64,000 bases of DNA from Laburnicola sp. R22_1 (taxonomy: Eukaryota; Ascomycota; Dothideomycetes; Pleosporales; Didymosphaeriaceae), in contig JACONQ010000018.1 of assembly GCA_014281115.1 (NCBI GenBank), positions 992,001-1,056,000 of the forward strand, in the 5' to 3' direction. Positions 40,701 through 52,200 of the stretch are shown here, piece after piece (positions within the stretch are counted from its first letter, which is position 1; every line of letters starts with the position of its first letter). The notes beneath the pieces are model-generated. The model did not search any database. It was not told the DNA's origin and saw only the letters and a program-made list of their open reading frames with translations. Made by a program: the position numbers and the translations under genes.

Positions 40701-41900
40701 CTCCGATGCGTCCTTATGATGGAAAGGTAGGTCTGGATTTTTCTCCTTCTTACAATTAGGGGAGATGTGGCCTCTCTTGCCATAGTTCTAGTAAGTAACC
40801 TTTAGATTATCTTTATTCTTTTTCTTCTATATTAAGGTAGACTATTTATAGTCCTTACGCTCCTTTCTACCGCGTTTAGCTGGCCTAGCCAACTTAGTGG
40901 GAGGCGTTATTAACTTAGGCCTCTTTAATAAGTTCTTAGACTTGCCATTACTCTTAGCAGACCGCTCTTTCTCTTAGTAAAGGCGATTGGCAATCTCTTC
41001 CACTTTTATAAGAGTTTCCCTCTAAGAAGGTAAGTAATATAGAACTTTCTTATATAGCTTATTATTTATAGAAGCAATAAACTTAGCTACCCTATAATGC
41101 TTATTCTGCTCTTTAACCTCATTCTATAAAGGGAGAAGGTGGTTAAGTAAGTCTATTAGGGTTTAATTTGCCCTCTAGCGATAGTTTTTTATCGCCTTAA
41201 ATGCCGTCTGTTGGCGTTTTAATAGAGTACCCAGAGTATTAAGTACTTATTCTATTAACGTCTACTAGGTAGGGGCCTATTTAGAGTCTATCTGTTGTTA
41301 TTAGTTATAATACAACTCGAACTAGCTTTAAAGGTCTTTAGATAGGTACTGCCTACTAAAGATAACCTTACAATCTTCTATAACAAAGCGAGAAGGCGCT
41401 TACATGAAATAAAACTTGTAATCCCGCTTTTATTAGTTATAATCGCGACGATTCTTGCGGTTATAGACGTGTGGTAGGGGTGGTTATGGCAAGGTACTCT
41501 ATTTAGCGGCTACTAGGGACAATAAGGCCATAGTGGCTACGCGCAGAGTACTAGTAAGCTTATTAAGAGCTGCTATGTTGCTAGCTTTATAACGTTGTTG
41601 TATGTCTTTAATATATTATATTTTCTATTATTCCTATTTTTTACGCGCCTAGTCCTATTGTTCTATAAGATAAGCTGCCCTTTTATTAGCTTCTATTGTA
41701 TTCGGCTCCTCCTAAGGGGCTCGCAAATCCTTAGGGCCATTATTAATTTCTTATTAGGTAGCCTCCCTAAGTTCTTCTACTTATTCTTCTACCTACCTAA
41801 TAGCACTAGCTTGCTGCCAAGTGTTCCTAGATAGGCTGCCTAGCTTCTGGCTTGCGGAAGCAAGGCGTCGACTAGGTCCACGTGTTGCTATTATAGCGGC
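40700..41900 (-). pseudogene. Element D: gag relic with zinc knuckle
   Basis: At about 40750-40800 the minus strand reads NYGKRGHISPNCKKE, a CCHC knuckle (CxxCx4Hx4C) in which early cysteines are Tyr by TGC to TAC change. A basic stretch (KRGRKERKDYK) precedes it. Upstream gag sequence extends toward the 5' LTR. A plus-strand frame at 41595-41834 with hydrophobic content is antisense noise. Confidence 0.65.
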
Positions 41901-41937
41901 GAGAATCCTACCGCTGCCTATAAGAGAGCGATTCGAA

Positions 41938-42127
41938 TATAAGGACGCCACTAGGACGCCTAATAGTTAATAAGGCAGAATAGGATAATATTAGGAGGTA
42001 AGTGGTAATGAGACAAATCGCTACCCGCTTTTATCCAAAGTGAGGAGGTTTTTTATCTAAACCCCCACTAGGCCCAAAGAAGACATAAGTCCCCATTCGG
42101 CCACCTAAGCGATAAGGAGGCCTTACA
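41938..42127 (-). repeat. Element D: 5' LTR (right)
   Basis: 190-bp LTR, TATAAGG to CCTTACA, followed by the TSD CACTTA at 42128-42133. The primer-binding site is not recognised: the minus strand continues TTCGAATCGCTCTC, with no TGG. Confidence 0.9.
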
Positions 42128-42133
42128 CACTTA

Positions 42134-45100
42134 TTTAATACTTATTAATTTAGTATATTACTTAGGGATAGTCTCTTTTTATATATTTAACCCCTAATTC
42201 TTTCTTAACATCCTTTCTATTAGTAGTAGTTATAGTTAGTATTACTTTGCCAAACTATGCCTTTATAATTAATGCGCCTATACTAGCTATCTAGTTTACC
42301 TATAGTAGTGCTTAAGATAAATTTAGTTTGTAAGACCTGTAGCAAGTAACTATTCTATTCTTAAGCTTAACTAATATCTATTTAGAGACTTAAATTTTAG
42401 AAATAGGTGCGTAGTTAGTGTGTCTAGCCTCTAAGTCTTTATTAGTTACTTCCTTTATAGTAGCGGCTAGTGTTTGTAGCTAGTATAGATTCCTTTTACT
42501 AAAAACATTCTTAAATATTGCCTTTTTAACTTCTAGTATATTGCTAAGTACTTCTTAGACTATTAGGCTAACTCTAGCCTTTATTACTTAGGATAGTATA
42601 TCTTTAGAACTACCTACTAGGATATTAACTAGTTTTGTTTCTTTTTAGCTGCTAAGATTTTCTTCCTTAGGGTTAGACCTAAGATATTATTAGGCCTACG
42701 CATCTCTATATCCTCTATGCCTTCTATTAGAAAATCTTATTCTAGAAAAGACACCTACTTTATTTTTCTTCTATTCTCCTTATTATTATTCTTTCTCCTA
42801 TAAACTATAGAGATGCCTTATTTAGAAATTTTAATATTTGCAATTATCTTTACCTTTAGTAATTTTCTAAAACTTAGTTATGTTATTAGAGTGTTTAAGC
42901 TTGCGGCTTATAGTTTATATAGTAGATTTAAGGATTAAACTATTACTAGTGTATCTTTATTTAAGATAGCTTGCTTTCTCTAAGCCACTTTAAATTTCTC
43001 TTTAAAGAAGAGGCTAGGTGCTATTATTTTATTAAACGTAAACTAGCTGCTATTAGCTTTTATAACTAATTCTACCTAGTAAGTTATTACTATTATTGCG
43101 GCTCTCTAACTCTAAGATATCTATAGGGCCTTCTTTATTAATTTGTCTATCTGCTACTTATTATATATTAGGTAAATTAGCATCTAGTTCTGCTTACCCC
43201 CAGCGCTAATATATTAGATTTTGCCCTAATTATTATTTAGTTAGCCCTACTAGACCCTTTGTAATTCTGTGTTATAGTACACTTATTTATTATTCTTAAG
43301 TAAATTTCTCTTCTTATATTCCCTATTTATAATAATATAGTCCTTTCTATATTTAAAGTATTCTTTAAAATAGTTACCTTCTTACTATATTAGGTCTGTT
43401 GCTATCGCAGCTATATATATATTAACTTGCATTAGCGCTACTATATAGGTCTAAGACTAGGTTAGTGTATAGTACTAGGGCTATTATACTACTATCTACT
43501 TTAGAGCCTACTATATCCTTATAGTAATTTTCTAGTAGATAGCTAGGTCTAATAGAAATTCTATTTCTTAAGGGTTCTACTTCTAAACTAGAATATTCTA
43601 AAGCCTTATAGCCTTAAGCCTTTTAGTTAGCTTGTTTACTTTATATTAAGAGATAGTTAAGCCTAGAGTTACTTACACGCCTAGAGCTTCTTATAGTCTT
43701 TACTTATTAGAAGTTGAGATTAAGTCTTGTAGATTAGAAAACACTTTATAGCATTAGTAGTACTTATAGCTTAATAGTTTAAGATAGTATTAGCGCTTAG
43801 ATTTAATATATTAGATTTAGCATATATTCTTCTAACTAGATTTAAGCCCTACTTAAAAGCTATCTCTTTATTATATTAAAGTTAAGCTCTATAGGTCTCT
43901 CTATTAACTAGTTATTCTTTATTAAGATATTGCCCACTAGCTACTTACTTAGGCCTTAGATAAGAAGTATACTCTTTTAGGTTTCTATAACTATACTTGC
44001 TTTTAGGCATTTTCTAAACCTAATTACAAACTAGTCTAGGAAATTATAAATATTAAGGTTTGTTATTACTTAACACTACGCTAGCTACGCCTTTAATACT
44101 TTCTTTAATTTCTTAGTTTAGGCCTAATTCTAACTCTGCTAACACCTGCATATAGCTACCTATAGCTTTTGCTATGCTCTTTTTTCTCCTACCTTAGAGT
44201 ATTCTAGTATTAAGAAGTTAAGCACATTCTAGATCTCTTAGCTATAATATTTCTTAACTCTAATAATATTATCTTTCTTAAAGTACTAGTAGTAGTTTGC
44301 GCGTTTTTTATAGTTTTAAAGAAACTAGGTTATACTATCTTCTATAAAGTATAGCTTCTTATCTAAGAATAGGTTAGGTTCTATAATAAGGCTTTGCACT
44401 AGGTTCTACTAGGTAGCTTTATTAGTAAGGAACTATAGGGCTATTACTATTTATGCTATAAGGGTATTAGCGTCTTTAGCTAACTAAGGCAGTATTAGTA
44501 CTTTCCCTTTAGATTCTTATAAGGAGCTTTCTATAAGGGGTAAAGACCCTTTAGGATGTGTATAGATACTCTTATTAGTTAAGCTTATTATCTCTATAAA
44601 ACTAATAGCCTAAGGGAATTTTAGGCTTAGGTTCTTGCGCTTTCTAAGTACTAGGACGTTAAGAAACTTGTATATCTTACTATAATCTAGGCCCTTTAAC
44701 TAGAATTGCTAATAGTTGTTTAGTTTTCTAGTAGTAAATATTATTATTACTAGTTATCTAGCTAGTTTCTTAGGTAGTTAGAGTTAGTATTCTAGTTCTT
44801 TTTTTACTTCTATTTCTGTCTCCGCGCATCTATACTTGTTATTATTTCTTAGCTTTCTTTAACTCTACCTTAGTTTTAGATTCTAAGAGTAATATAGTGT
44901 CTAGCTTTAGTCCTTTCCTTAGTCTAGGTCTTAGTACCCTAGTTTGTTCTTAGTTCTTGTCTATTTATAATTACTTAGTTGTCTAGTCCTAGTAGGGTAA
45001 TTTTAGCTCTAAGCGTCTTTTAGCGCCTAGTTCTAACTACTTCTTAATTTAGGCTTCTATTTTTGTTCTATTTTTATACTTCTTATGCCTAGGTCTATAC

Positions 45101-45580
45101 TTTGCGCATAATATTATATGTATACTAGGGTTAGTATTTTTTGTTATTTATTCTTAGAGGCTTAATATTCTAACTCTAAGAGTCGCTTAGTGCTTAGTTT
45201 TAGTTGTTTCCTAGTCTAGGTCTTAGTCTAGTCTAGTCTAGTTCTAGAGCCTATACTCTATGCCTAATTTGTGTATATGCTAGAGTTATTAGTGTTTATT
45301 ATTTGTTATTTATTTCTAGTAGTGCGGTTTAATAAAGGCTAGTATAGTAGCTAATTAAAGCTTAGGTTATATTTCTGTTTTAAGGTTAGCGCTATGCTTA
45401 GTTACGCCTAATTTCGCCCCTAAGTCTTTTTTAGGTTTTTTTTTCTATTTCTAGTATGCGCTATTCTGCACACTACTACGCGTCACTATTATTCTATCTT
45501 ATTTTTTTTAGATAATACTGCTTATTTATATTAAAGTACTAATATAATAGCCTTTCTAAAGTTAAGATTTTAGAGGTTTG
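42134..45580 (-). pseudogene. Element E: gag and leader region
   Basis: By position between the 5' LTR and RT this must contain gag and protease of element E on the minus strand. Minus-strand readings near 44850-45010 are rich in Lys, Arg, Gln and Thr, as expected for a nucleocapsid-like region, but no zinc knuckle or protease site could be placed. Confidence 0.4.
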
Positions 45581-45581
45581 A

Positions 45582-45599
45582 GTTGCGGGTTGGTTGCCA
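45582..45599 (-). other. Element E: tRNA primer-binding site
   Basis: On the minus strand TGGCAACCAACCCGCAAC lies 4 nt inside the 5' LTR. It starts TGG, complementary to a tRNA CCA 3' end. The matching tRNA was not identified. This contrasts with the self-priming sites of the two chromovirus families here. Confidence 0.65.
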
Positions 45600-45603
45600 A
45601 TTT

Positions 45604-45750
45604 TGTAGAAGAACCTAGCCCTAATTAGGACTTAGTAGAAAGATAGATTAAGTTATATATCTAAAGAAAGAAACCGTCTACTAAATTCTTAAGAGCTAAT
45701 TAGGCACTAGCTTACTACGTAACTCGTATAGCAGAGTTTATTCTACTATA
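45604..45750 (-). repeat. Element E: 5' LTR (right)
   Basis: 147-bp LTR starting TGTAGAAGAACC, equal in length to 26718-26864. The element spans 26718-45750, about 19.0 kb with element D and about 12.0 kb without it, which is long for a Ty3/gypsy element. Confidence 0.8.
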
Positions 45751-46403
45751 ATATAATTATATTATATATACGCTTAGTTATTAATTATATAATATTAGTT
45801 TAGTGTACTATACCTATGTATATATTAGTAACTACTCTATACTTATATACTATAAGTATATATAACGCATTAACTTACTTGCTAGACAGCACTTATTACT
45901 AATATAGCTTCTTATAAGTCTATGCTATAGGTTTAAATACCTAGCAATGCTTACTTATTACATCCTTTATCTTCTCCCTCTACTATATTAGAATTGCTCT
46001 AGAAGTTAACACGCCTTATCTTTACGTCTATAGTACCTAAGTATATATAAATTAATAAAGCTGCAATACTATAACATACTAAGACGCTAAGAGCTATATT
46101 TAAAGAGATAGATATATAGTATCTAAAAGGCTTACTAGATCTGCGCTAAGTAGAAAGAACAGATCTTTAGATTATCTAGCTTAAGGAGGTTAGCCTATAG
46201 CTACTATATAAGTAGTTATATAATAGTCTAGCGTATATAGTATATATAGCAGAGCTCTAAGACCTTTGCCTACTAAAGAAGTACCTTTAGAATAACTATA
46301 ATCTTGCTATATATTACTATGCGTAGTTAACTACTATTAAAGAGAATAATAATAAGAGGTACACACATTAGTATCTCTATCTACTTACTACTTATAACAC
46401 TAT

Positions 46404-46557
46404 TAAACATCTTTATCGTGTGAAGATTCTAACTAAGGTCGAGTCTGCACTATATATAGAGAGGAGTAAAATAGAAGGCACTAAAACCTAGTACCTAGCA
46501 CACAGTGGTAGTAATAAAATATACACAAAATAACAATAATTTTGTCGTCAACTTTCT
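46404..46557 (-). mobile_element. Retroposon R1, copy 5 (154 bp, minus)
   Basis: Flanked by TACTTATAACACTAT at 46389-46403 and 46558-46572, a perfect 15-bp TSD. It contains only the terminal part of R1 (constant 3' end at the left on the minus strand), so it is the most 5'-truncated copy. Light to moderate RIP. Confidence 0.8.
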
Positions 46558-46584
46558 TACTTATAACACTATATAAATATGCTA

Positions 46585-46585
<1 letters not shown>

Positions 46586-46665
<80 letters not shown>
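46586..46665. repeat. (TAA)n microsatellite, ~26 units
   Basis: Perfect TAA run within insertion X. On the minus strand it gives a false poly-leucine frame. It lies 14 bp outside the right TSD of R1 copy 5. Confidence 0.95.
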
Positions 46666-46668
<3 letters not shown>

Positions 46669-46859
46669 TAAGAATAATAAAATAATAACGCGAACTAAAT
46701 TCTTTAAAAGGATAAGAGAGGAAATAAAGATACGTACAGTAACTATAATGCAAAGTAACCTAAGAGTAATTACTAGTATCTATAAAGAAATATAAATAAT
46801 AAACTATTACATTACTATATACTCTCCATAGTCGAAATTTCTATTAAAGGTCTTAATAT

Positions 46860-47147
46860 TATAATAGTCCTATGCCGGCCTCTCTACTAAGCATACTCTA
46901 TTACCTTTCTTTTATACCCTATTTCCCCCTATCTACGCCTTTTACCTTTCTAAAGGCGCCTTTCCTAATTAGTATTAGCGTGTATCTAGCGTAGGCCTAT
47001 GCTCTATACCGCTCTCTATATAAGAAAGGGCCCCCTATATCCCTTTCTTATTTACTATCTTCGAATAGTATTAATTTAACTAGCTCTTTTAACTATTCTA
47101 GCTATTCCTAATAGATTAGCCCTATAAGACTATATACCGCTCTTATA
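46860..47147 (+). repeat. Family A copy B: 5' LTR
   Basis: 288-bp LTR, TATAATAG to TCTTATA, preceded by TSD AATAT (46855-46859) and matched in length by the 3' LTR (60774-61061). The self-primer candidate at 47057-47067 reads ATCTTCGAATA, one mismatch from the 3' LTR version. Confidence 0.85.
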
Positions 47148-47148
47148 T

Positions 47149-47159
47149 TATTCTAAGAT
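47149..47159 (+). other. Copy B primer-binding site (self-priming type)
   Basis: TATTCTAAGAT, 1 nt inside the LTR, is the exact reverse complement of ATCTTAGAATA at 60971-60981 in the 3' LTR and pairs 10 of 11 with the 5' LTR version. Copy A has T-A at the position where copy B has A-T, so pairing is kept while the sequence changes. Confidence 0.65.
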
Positions 47160-47679
47160 TAATCTTTTTATTTAGCTATAGATAGTAATATAATATTTAC
47201 TTCTTTCTTAAGATACTGCCTATAAGCAATAAAATTAGTAAAAGTTTTATCTTATTAGTTACTAGTTATACTAGACAATTGTCTAAAGTCTATAATACTA
47301 CTAATATAACTTCTTTGCCTACTATAAGTAGATAACAGTGTATTAGTTTATTAGTTACTAGTTATACTAGGTAGTAGTTTTACACTAATATCTATAAGAC
47401 TACTAATATAACTTCTCTATCTACTATAAGTAGGTAAGGGTATATTAGATTAGTTACTAGTTATGCTAAGTAGTTATTATACTACCTAGGATCTATAAGA
47501 CTACTAATATAACTCCTCTACCTACTATAAGTAAGTAAGAGTGTATTAGGTTAGTTACTAGTTATACTAGGTAGCTATTATATTAACGTATCCTATTAGC
47601 GAGCAGATTAGATTAGCGAGCGGGTTAGTTTTTGCTAAGACTATAACACCTTATAATAACTTATTATGTCTTAATAACG

Positions 47680-49033
47680 CAATACGTTATTATCTAATAA
47701 AAAAGGCAGAATTAAGCTTGCCCTTTAGGCATATTAGAATAAATAATTTTTAAGTCTATAATACACTACTAACGTGTATAACGTCCTAAAAACTATAGTA
47801 ATCTACTAATATAATAGAATTGCTGCCTAAGCAGATAACTGCGCTAATATAGCAAAGCTTACTATAACTAAAGAGGAGACGCTTATCTAATATATACTTA
47901 ACCTAGACTTGCGAGAATCTGCACCCTAGCTAGATAAGGTGGAAAATATAGCTAATAAACTGCTAGCTGCGTAGTATAGAGACCCTATAGGTAAATACTA
48001 GACTTAACGCTTTGTAAAGCGTGTACCTAAGCTTAAAATAGCCTTTAATTAAGCAAAGGACTAATAGAGGATATAATAGAAGGATCTAGAGGTAATAAAC
48101 GCGTGGTTTTAGCTTATAAAGAAGACAAAAGCTAAGTATAGGGTGTAGGATTAAGATGTTTATAACTTTAATAAGACTAGCTTTTAGATAAAAGTTATTA
48201 GCTTAATAAAGGTTGTAACAGGCTTAGAGAGACGTTCTTAACCTAATTGTATCTAGCTAGGCAACTGTAAGTAGGTTATAGTATTCTAGAGTATTTGTGC
48301 TGCTAGGTATACTACCCTACTCTTTATTATTTATAAAGGGTAAGTCTACATCTTAGCGTAGTACAAGAAGACTAGTATCCCTTATAATTAGAAGCTTTTA
48401 GTTTCTAAGACTAGCTAGACTAATAACAAGCTTAGAGTTACGTAATTAAAGCACTTTAACGCGTATATAAGGCTGCGTATAGTAGGATTATAGAGGTTAC
48501 TTATTCTAGATAGCTATAAGAGCTACTAATCCTAAGATTTTAAGAATTACTACCTAAAATAGAGGATTCTAACCCTCTATATACTAGCGCACTTATCTTA
48601 TATCCTATAGCCGCTTAATATATTCTATTTTGCGCTACTAAAGCTAAAGTACTCCTAGCGTATTTAAGACTTAGCGCGCTAATGCGTCTTTTATATTAAT
48701 AAAAAGGACTTTCTACTAGCCTTTTGCAATGCGTTTTTTAATATATTTATACTAGAGAATTATAGAAAAGCCTTTAAGGCCTCTAGACTTATTCCTTTAG
48801 ACGCGTTAGTGGTGGTAGATTGTCTTAATATGCGACTTTACACCCTACTAGCACTACCTATACTAAATAAGCCCTAGTAATTAAAAATACTAAAAAACGC
48901 TATTAAACTCTTATTATAGACTAAGCTAGTAATAGAATCTATTAAGAAATTACTAACTACTATTACTATAAGGCTCGCACAGCTTATAAAGGGCGCTAAA
49001 AGTCTAGCTTACTAAGGTGTACTTATAATAAGC
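47680..49033 (+). pseudogene. Fot1/pogo transposase relic, 5' part
   Basis: Plus-strand frame with a CENP-B/HTH region (EETLI, YILNLDLRESAP, ANKLLAA near 47870-47970), then RFVKRVPKLK and VINAWF. The catalytic triad is read as VYNFNKTSF near 48155 (first D to N), LILDSYKSY near 48503 (D kept) and PLNIFYF near 48610 (third D to N). More than 25 TAG/TAA stops are RIP products. The frame is cut at 49033 by the gypsy insertion and continues at 55631. Confidence 0.85.
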
Positions 49034-49249
49034 TGTGAGGACGGGCTCGGGCTTCCGCATTGTAGAGTGTTGATGGGATAGGTTGGCTCTATTTTAGCTA
49101 CACTAGGATAAGGTAGAAAGGTAGATACAAGACGCGCAGGCGTAAAGAGGCGATGGTGGGGCGCTAGTCCCGTAAAGGCTAGCGCCTCGCGAGGCTGCCT
49201 TGTTGTTATGTGACTTGCGGCCAGCTCTCTGTGCACCGCAGCCGTCACA
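49034..49249 (-). repeat. Young chromovirus: 3' LTR (left)
   Basis: 216-bp LTR, TGTGAGG to GTCACA. It differs from the 5' LTR at only three positions (T here, C there), 98.6% identity. It is flanked outside by TAAGC (49029-49033). Confidence 0.97.
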
Positions 49250-49262
49250 TTACCCCCCTCTA
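49250..49262 (-). other. Young chromovirus: polypurine tract
   Basis: Minus strand TTAGAGGGGGGTA directly before the 3' LTR. It would prime plus-strand DNA synthesis. Confidence 0.85.
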
Positions 49263-49291
49263 AGAGAGGCTCGTCCTCGAGTCTTGTATAG

Positions 49292-52200
49292 CTACTTCCT
49301 CGTCCGTGTTCTCTGTCCCAGCCCCTTACTTGCTGCCTTGTTGTCCTCGTCCGTCACTTGTACGTACTGCCCGTCCTTATATGCTCGCAGCCATGCTTCC
49401 AACCGTGCTGGAGGACCAGGTCGCTCTGGGTAGGCTTAGTGGTAGTCCCTGACTTTATGGGGCGCCCCTGCGAAGCCTCGGGCGTTGTACCATGTCGGGT
49501 CTGGGTCATGAGCGGTCCAGGAAGCTCTGTACTGCAGACGCCCTCGATAGATGCGGCTGTTAAGTATCTCCTCTACTGGCCACTCAGGGTTGCCGTCAAC
49601 CTCAATTGGTTCCTCCTTAGGTTCAATCTGGCCTAGTAGTGAGTCTAAGGCGGCTTTCCATAGACAGTCTGCGTGGAAGACGTCATGCATGCGCATGTAT
49701 GGCGGTAGCTTGAGGCGATAGGAATGACCCCTTATCTCGATGATAGGGTAGGGGCCGTACATCTGCTGGTCGAGCTTTGAGCTAGGTTGGCCAGTCGTGA
49801 AGCCCTTAGGCGTAACGTAGACTTGGTCTCCTATTGTAAAATCGGGCTCACGGCGCTTCTTGTTTGCTTGCCGCGCTTGCCGCTACTGCGCCTAAGCAAT
49901 CCCTCTCTAAGCTATCTCTGTTGCTAGCTTTACAGCGTCATGTCGGGCCTTCGCGTAGTTCTGCGCCTCCTTACGGGACATGTGCTCGCGGGCAGATGGG
50001 GATGTCCTTGTACGTTCCTTCCAATCCCAGTGGTGGACAGGTTGGTGACCAAACTCGATCTCAAATGGTGACAGGCCAGTGGTCTCGTGCGGCAGAATAG
50101 CCTGTGCCCAGTCCATACATGGCAACAGATCTGACCAGTTATCCTGATAGTAGTTGACAAAGGGCCGTAGGCGCTGGTCGAGGTACTGGTTCACAATCTC
50201 TGTGTTGCCGTCGGTTTGGGGGTGGTAGGCTGTTGACAGCTTCTGCTTAACACCTATAAGGCGGCATAGCTCGTTCATGAATGCGGAGACGAATTGGGGG
50301 CCTTGGTCACAGACGATGGACCTTGGAGGGCCATAGACACGCCAGATGTAGCGGTAGTACATGTCGGCAGCTTGCTCAGCAGTAGTAGTCTTGTGGCAGG
50401 GTAGCGAGAAGCAACGCTTGCTCAGGCGGTCTACCACGACGAAGGCACAGTCGTACCCCTTCTTGTCGGCTAGAAAGGACTTAAAGTCCATTGAGACGTC
50501 CTGCCATGCTCGATCAGGTATTGGCAGCGACTTGAGCAGTCCTGGAGTTCGATCGCGAGGGACATGGCTCCATTGGCAAGCCTTGCAGGCGGCGACGTAC
50601 GTATCGACGTCTTTCTCCATGCCTGGCCAATAGTAGCGATCCCGCAGTAGCTTTACAGTCTTTCTCTTGCCTAGGTGAGCAGTAGTCTGTGCTGCATGGA
50701 CTGTTCAGATCAAGTGCGTGCGGAGGAAGTGAACAGCAGGGACGACTAGTCGGCCTTGGTGCAGGAGTAGTCCTTGCTCGTTCAGCTGCCAGGTGGCGCT
50801 GCCAGCTAACGCTTTCTCTCGCAGAGCTTGTATGCTACCATGGCTTCGGTTAGCCTTAAGGGCTCGGTCAATGACGGCGTGCGGGTCATCAAGTGGGGGT
50901 GAGCTTATAAAGGTGTCTGAGGCCGCGACCTTAATACAGCTCTCTAGGCCTTGTGTAGCAAGCGAGGCTAGATGATTGTTGGTGGCCTGAATTATACTAA
51001 TATCGAGCTGCTCGGCTTGCAGGAAGGCTCGCGTTTGAGCGGCTTGGTCCTTATCCTTCTGAGTCTTAAGTTCCTCTTGCTTGCGCGATAGCGCGTCGGC
51101 TACAATATTGGCGGTTCTAGGGCGGTAGGAGAGGGTTATATTAAAGTCAGCTACTGTTATAGCCTAGCGCATTTGCTGTGGAGTGAGCTCTCGCTTAGTT
51201 AAGAAATACTCGAGTGCTTGGTGGTTAGTAAGGGCGCTGAATGGCTAAGGCGTCTGGAGGCCAATAAGCTAAGATCTCCACTTCTTAAGGCCGTAGATGA
51301 CTGCTAGCATCTCTTTGTTATGGATGTTGTAGTTTATCTGTGGTCCGCTTATAGTCTTTAAATAGAAAGCTACTGGTCGCTATAGGCTGTTGTCCTGTAG
51401 CTGGGAGAGTACGCCAGCTACGACTCTGTCGCTCGCATCTGTCTCCATGCGCGTCTGGCGGTAGGGCGAGTAGTGGGCCAGAACATTGTCTGACAGCATG
51501 AGATCCTTAGCTTGCTGGAAGGCTGCCAGCTCGCGCCCGCTAAAGGCGTGCCATGCGCCCTTCTTGAGCAGCTTAGTGAGCGGCCGGATGATGCGCCTAT
51601 AGTCCTTGAGGAAGGCTTGATAGAAGTTGCAGAACCCTAGGAAGGACTGTAGGCTTTTGACTGACATAGGGACTGGCCAGTCTCGTACAGCGGTGACCTT
51701 CTTAGGGTCCTTCTGTATACCCTCTGTGCTAATAATAAGACCTAGGAACTTTGTCTTTGTTACGGCGAATTCGCTCTTCTTAATGTCTGCTTGTAGGCCG
51801 GCGTTGTGGAGACGCTTGAGTACCTGAGCGACGTGCTCCTCGTGCTCTAGTGGGTCTTCTGAATATATAAGGATATTGTCCAGATATGCTGTGCAGAAGT
51901 CGTCAAACAGGCCATGCAAGACCTTGTTAATATACTGTTGGAAGGTCGCGGGGCTGTTGCAGAGGCTAAAGGGCAGCACACAGTACTTGTAGTTGCCGTA
52001 TCGTGTGCGGAAAGTAGTTAGATCCTCGACCTCCTCGTTAAGGCGGATGCGGTAGAAGGCCTGTCGCACATCGAGCTTAGTGAATACCTTAGCGCGCGCG
52101 AGCCTAGTCAGGGTCTCTTGGATTAGCGGGATAGGGTAGGCGTCTTTCTTCGTGATTGCGTTAAGCTTGCGGTAGTCAACGCAGAAGCGCCACCCCCCTC

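Larger units (their letters stand above)
45751..46851 (-). mobile_element. Insertion X, main body (probable non-LTR element)
   Basis: Continuation of the insertion whose A-rich tail is at 26662. It ends at 46851, next to the 11-bp TSD at 46852-46862. Net size is about 1.0 kb after removing R1 copy 5. Plus-strand fragments such as LTRSALSRKNRSLDYLA near 46125-46180 look coding but are unidentified. No RT motif is visible, so the class rests on the tail and TSD only. Confidence 0.45.

Noticed and set aside
41595..41834. Hydrophobic 79-codon frame resembling a membrane protein
   Set aside because: RIP turns many codons into Leu, Phe, Ile and Tyr; this lies antisense to gag of element D.
41900..41937. 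Self-priming pair in element D
   Set aside because: Only about 7-9 weakly complementary bases between TTCGAATCGCT and the LTR, with mismatches; not convincing.
46481..46753. 90-codon frame with a poly-leucine run
   Set aside because: It is a translation of the (TAA)n microsatellite and R1 copy 5.
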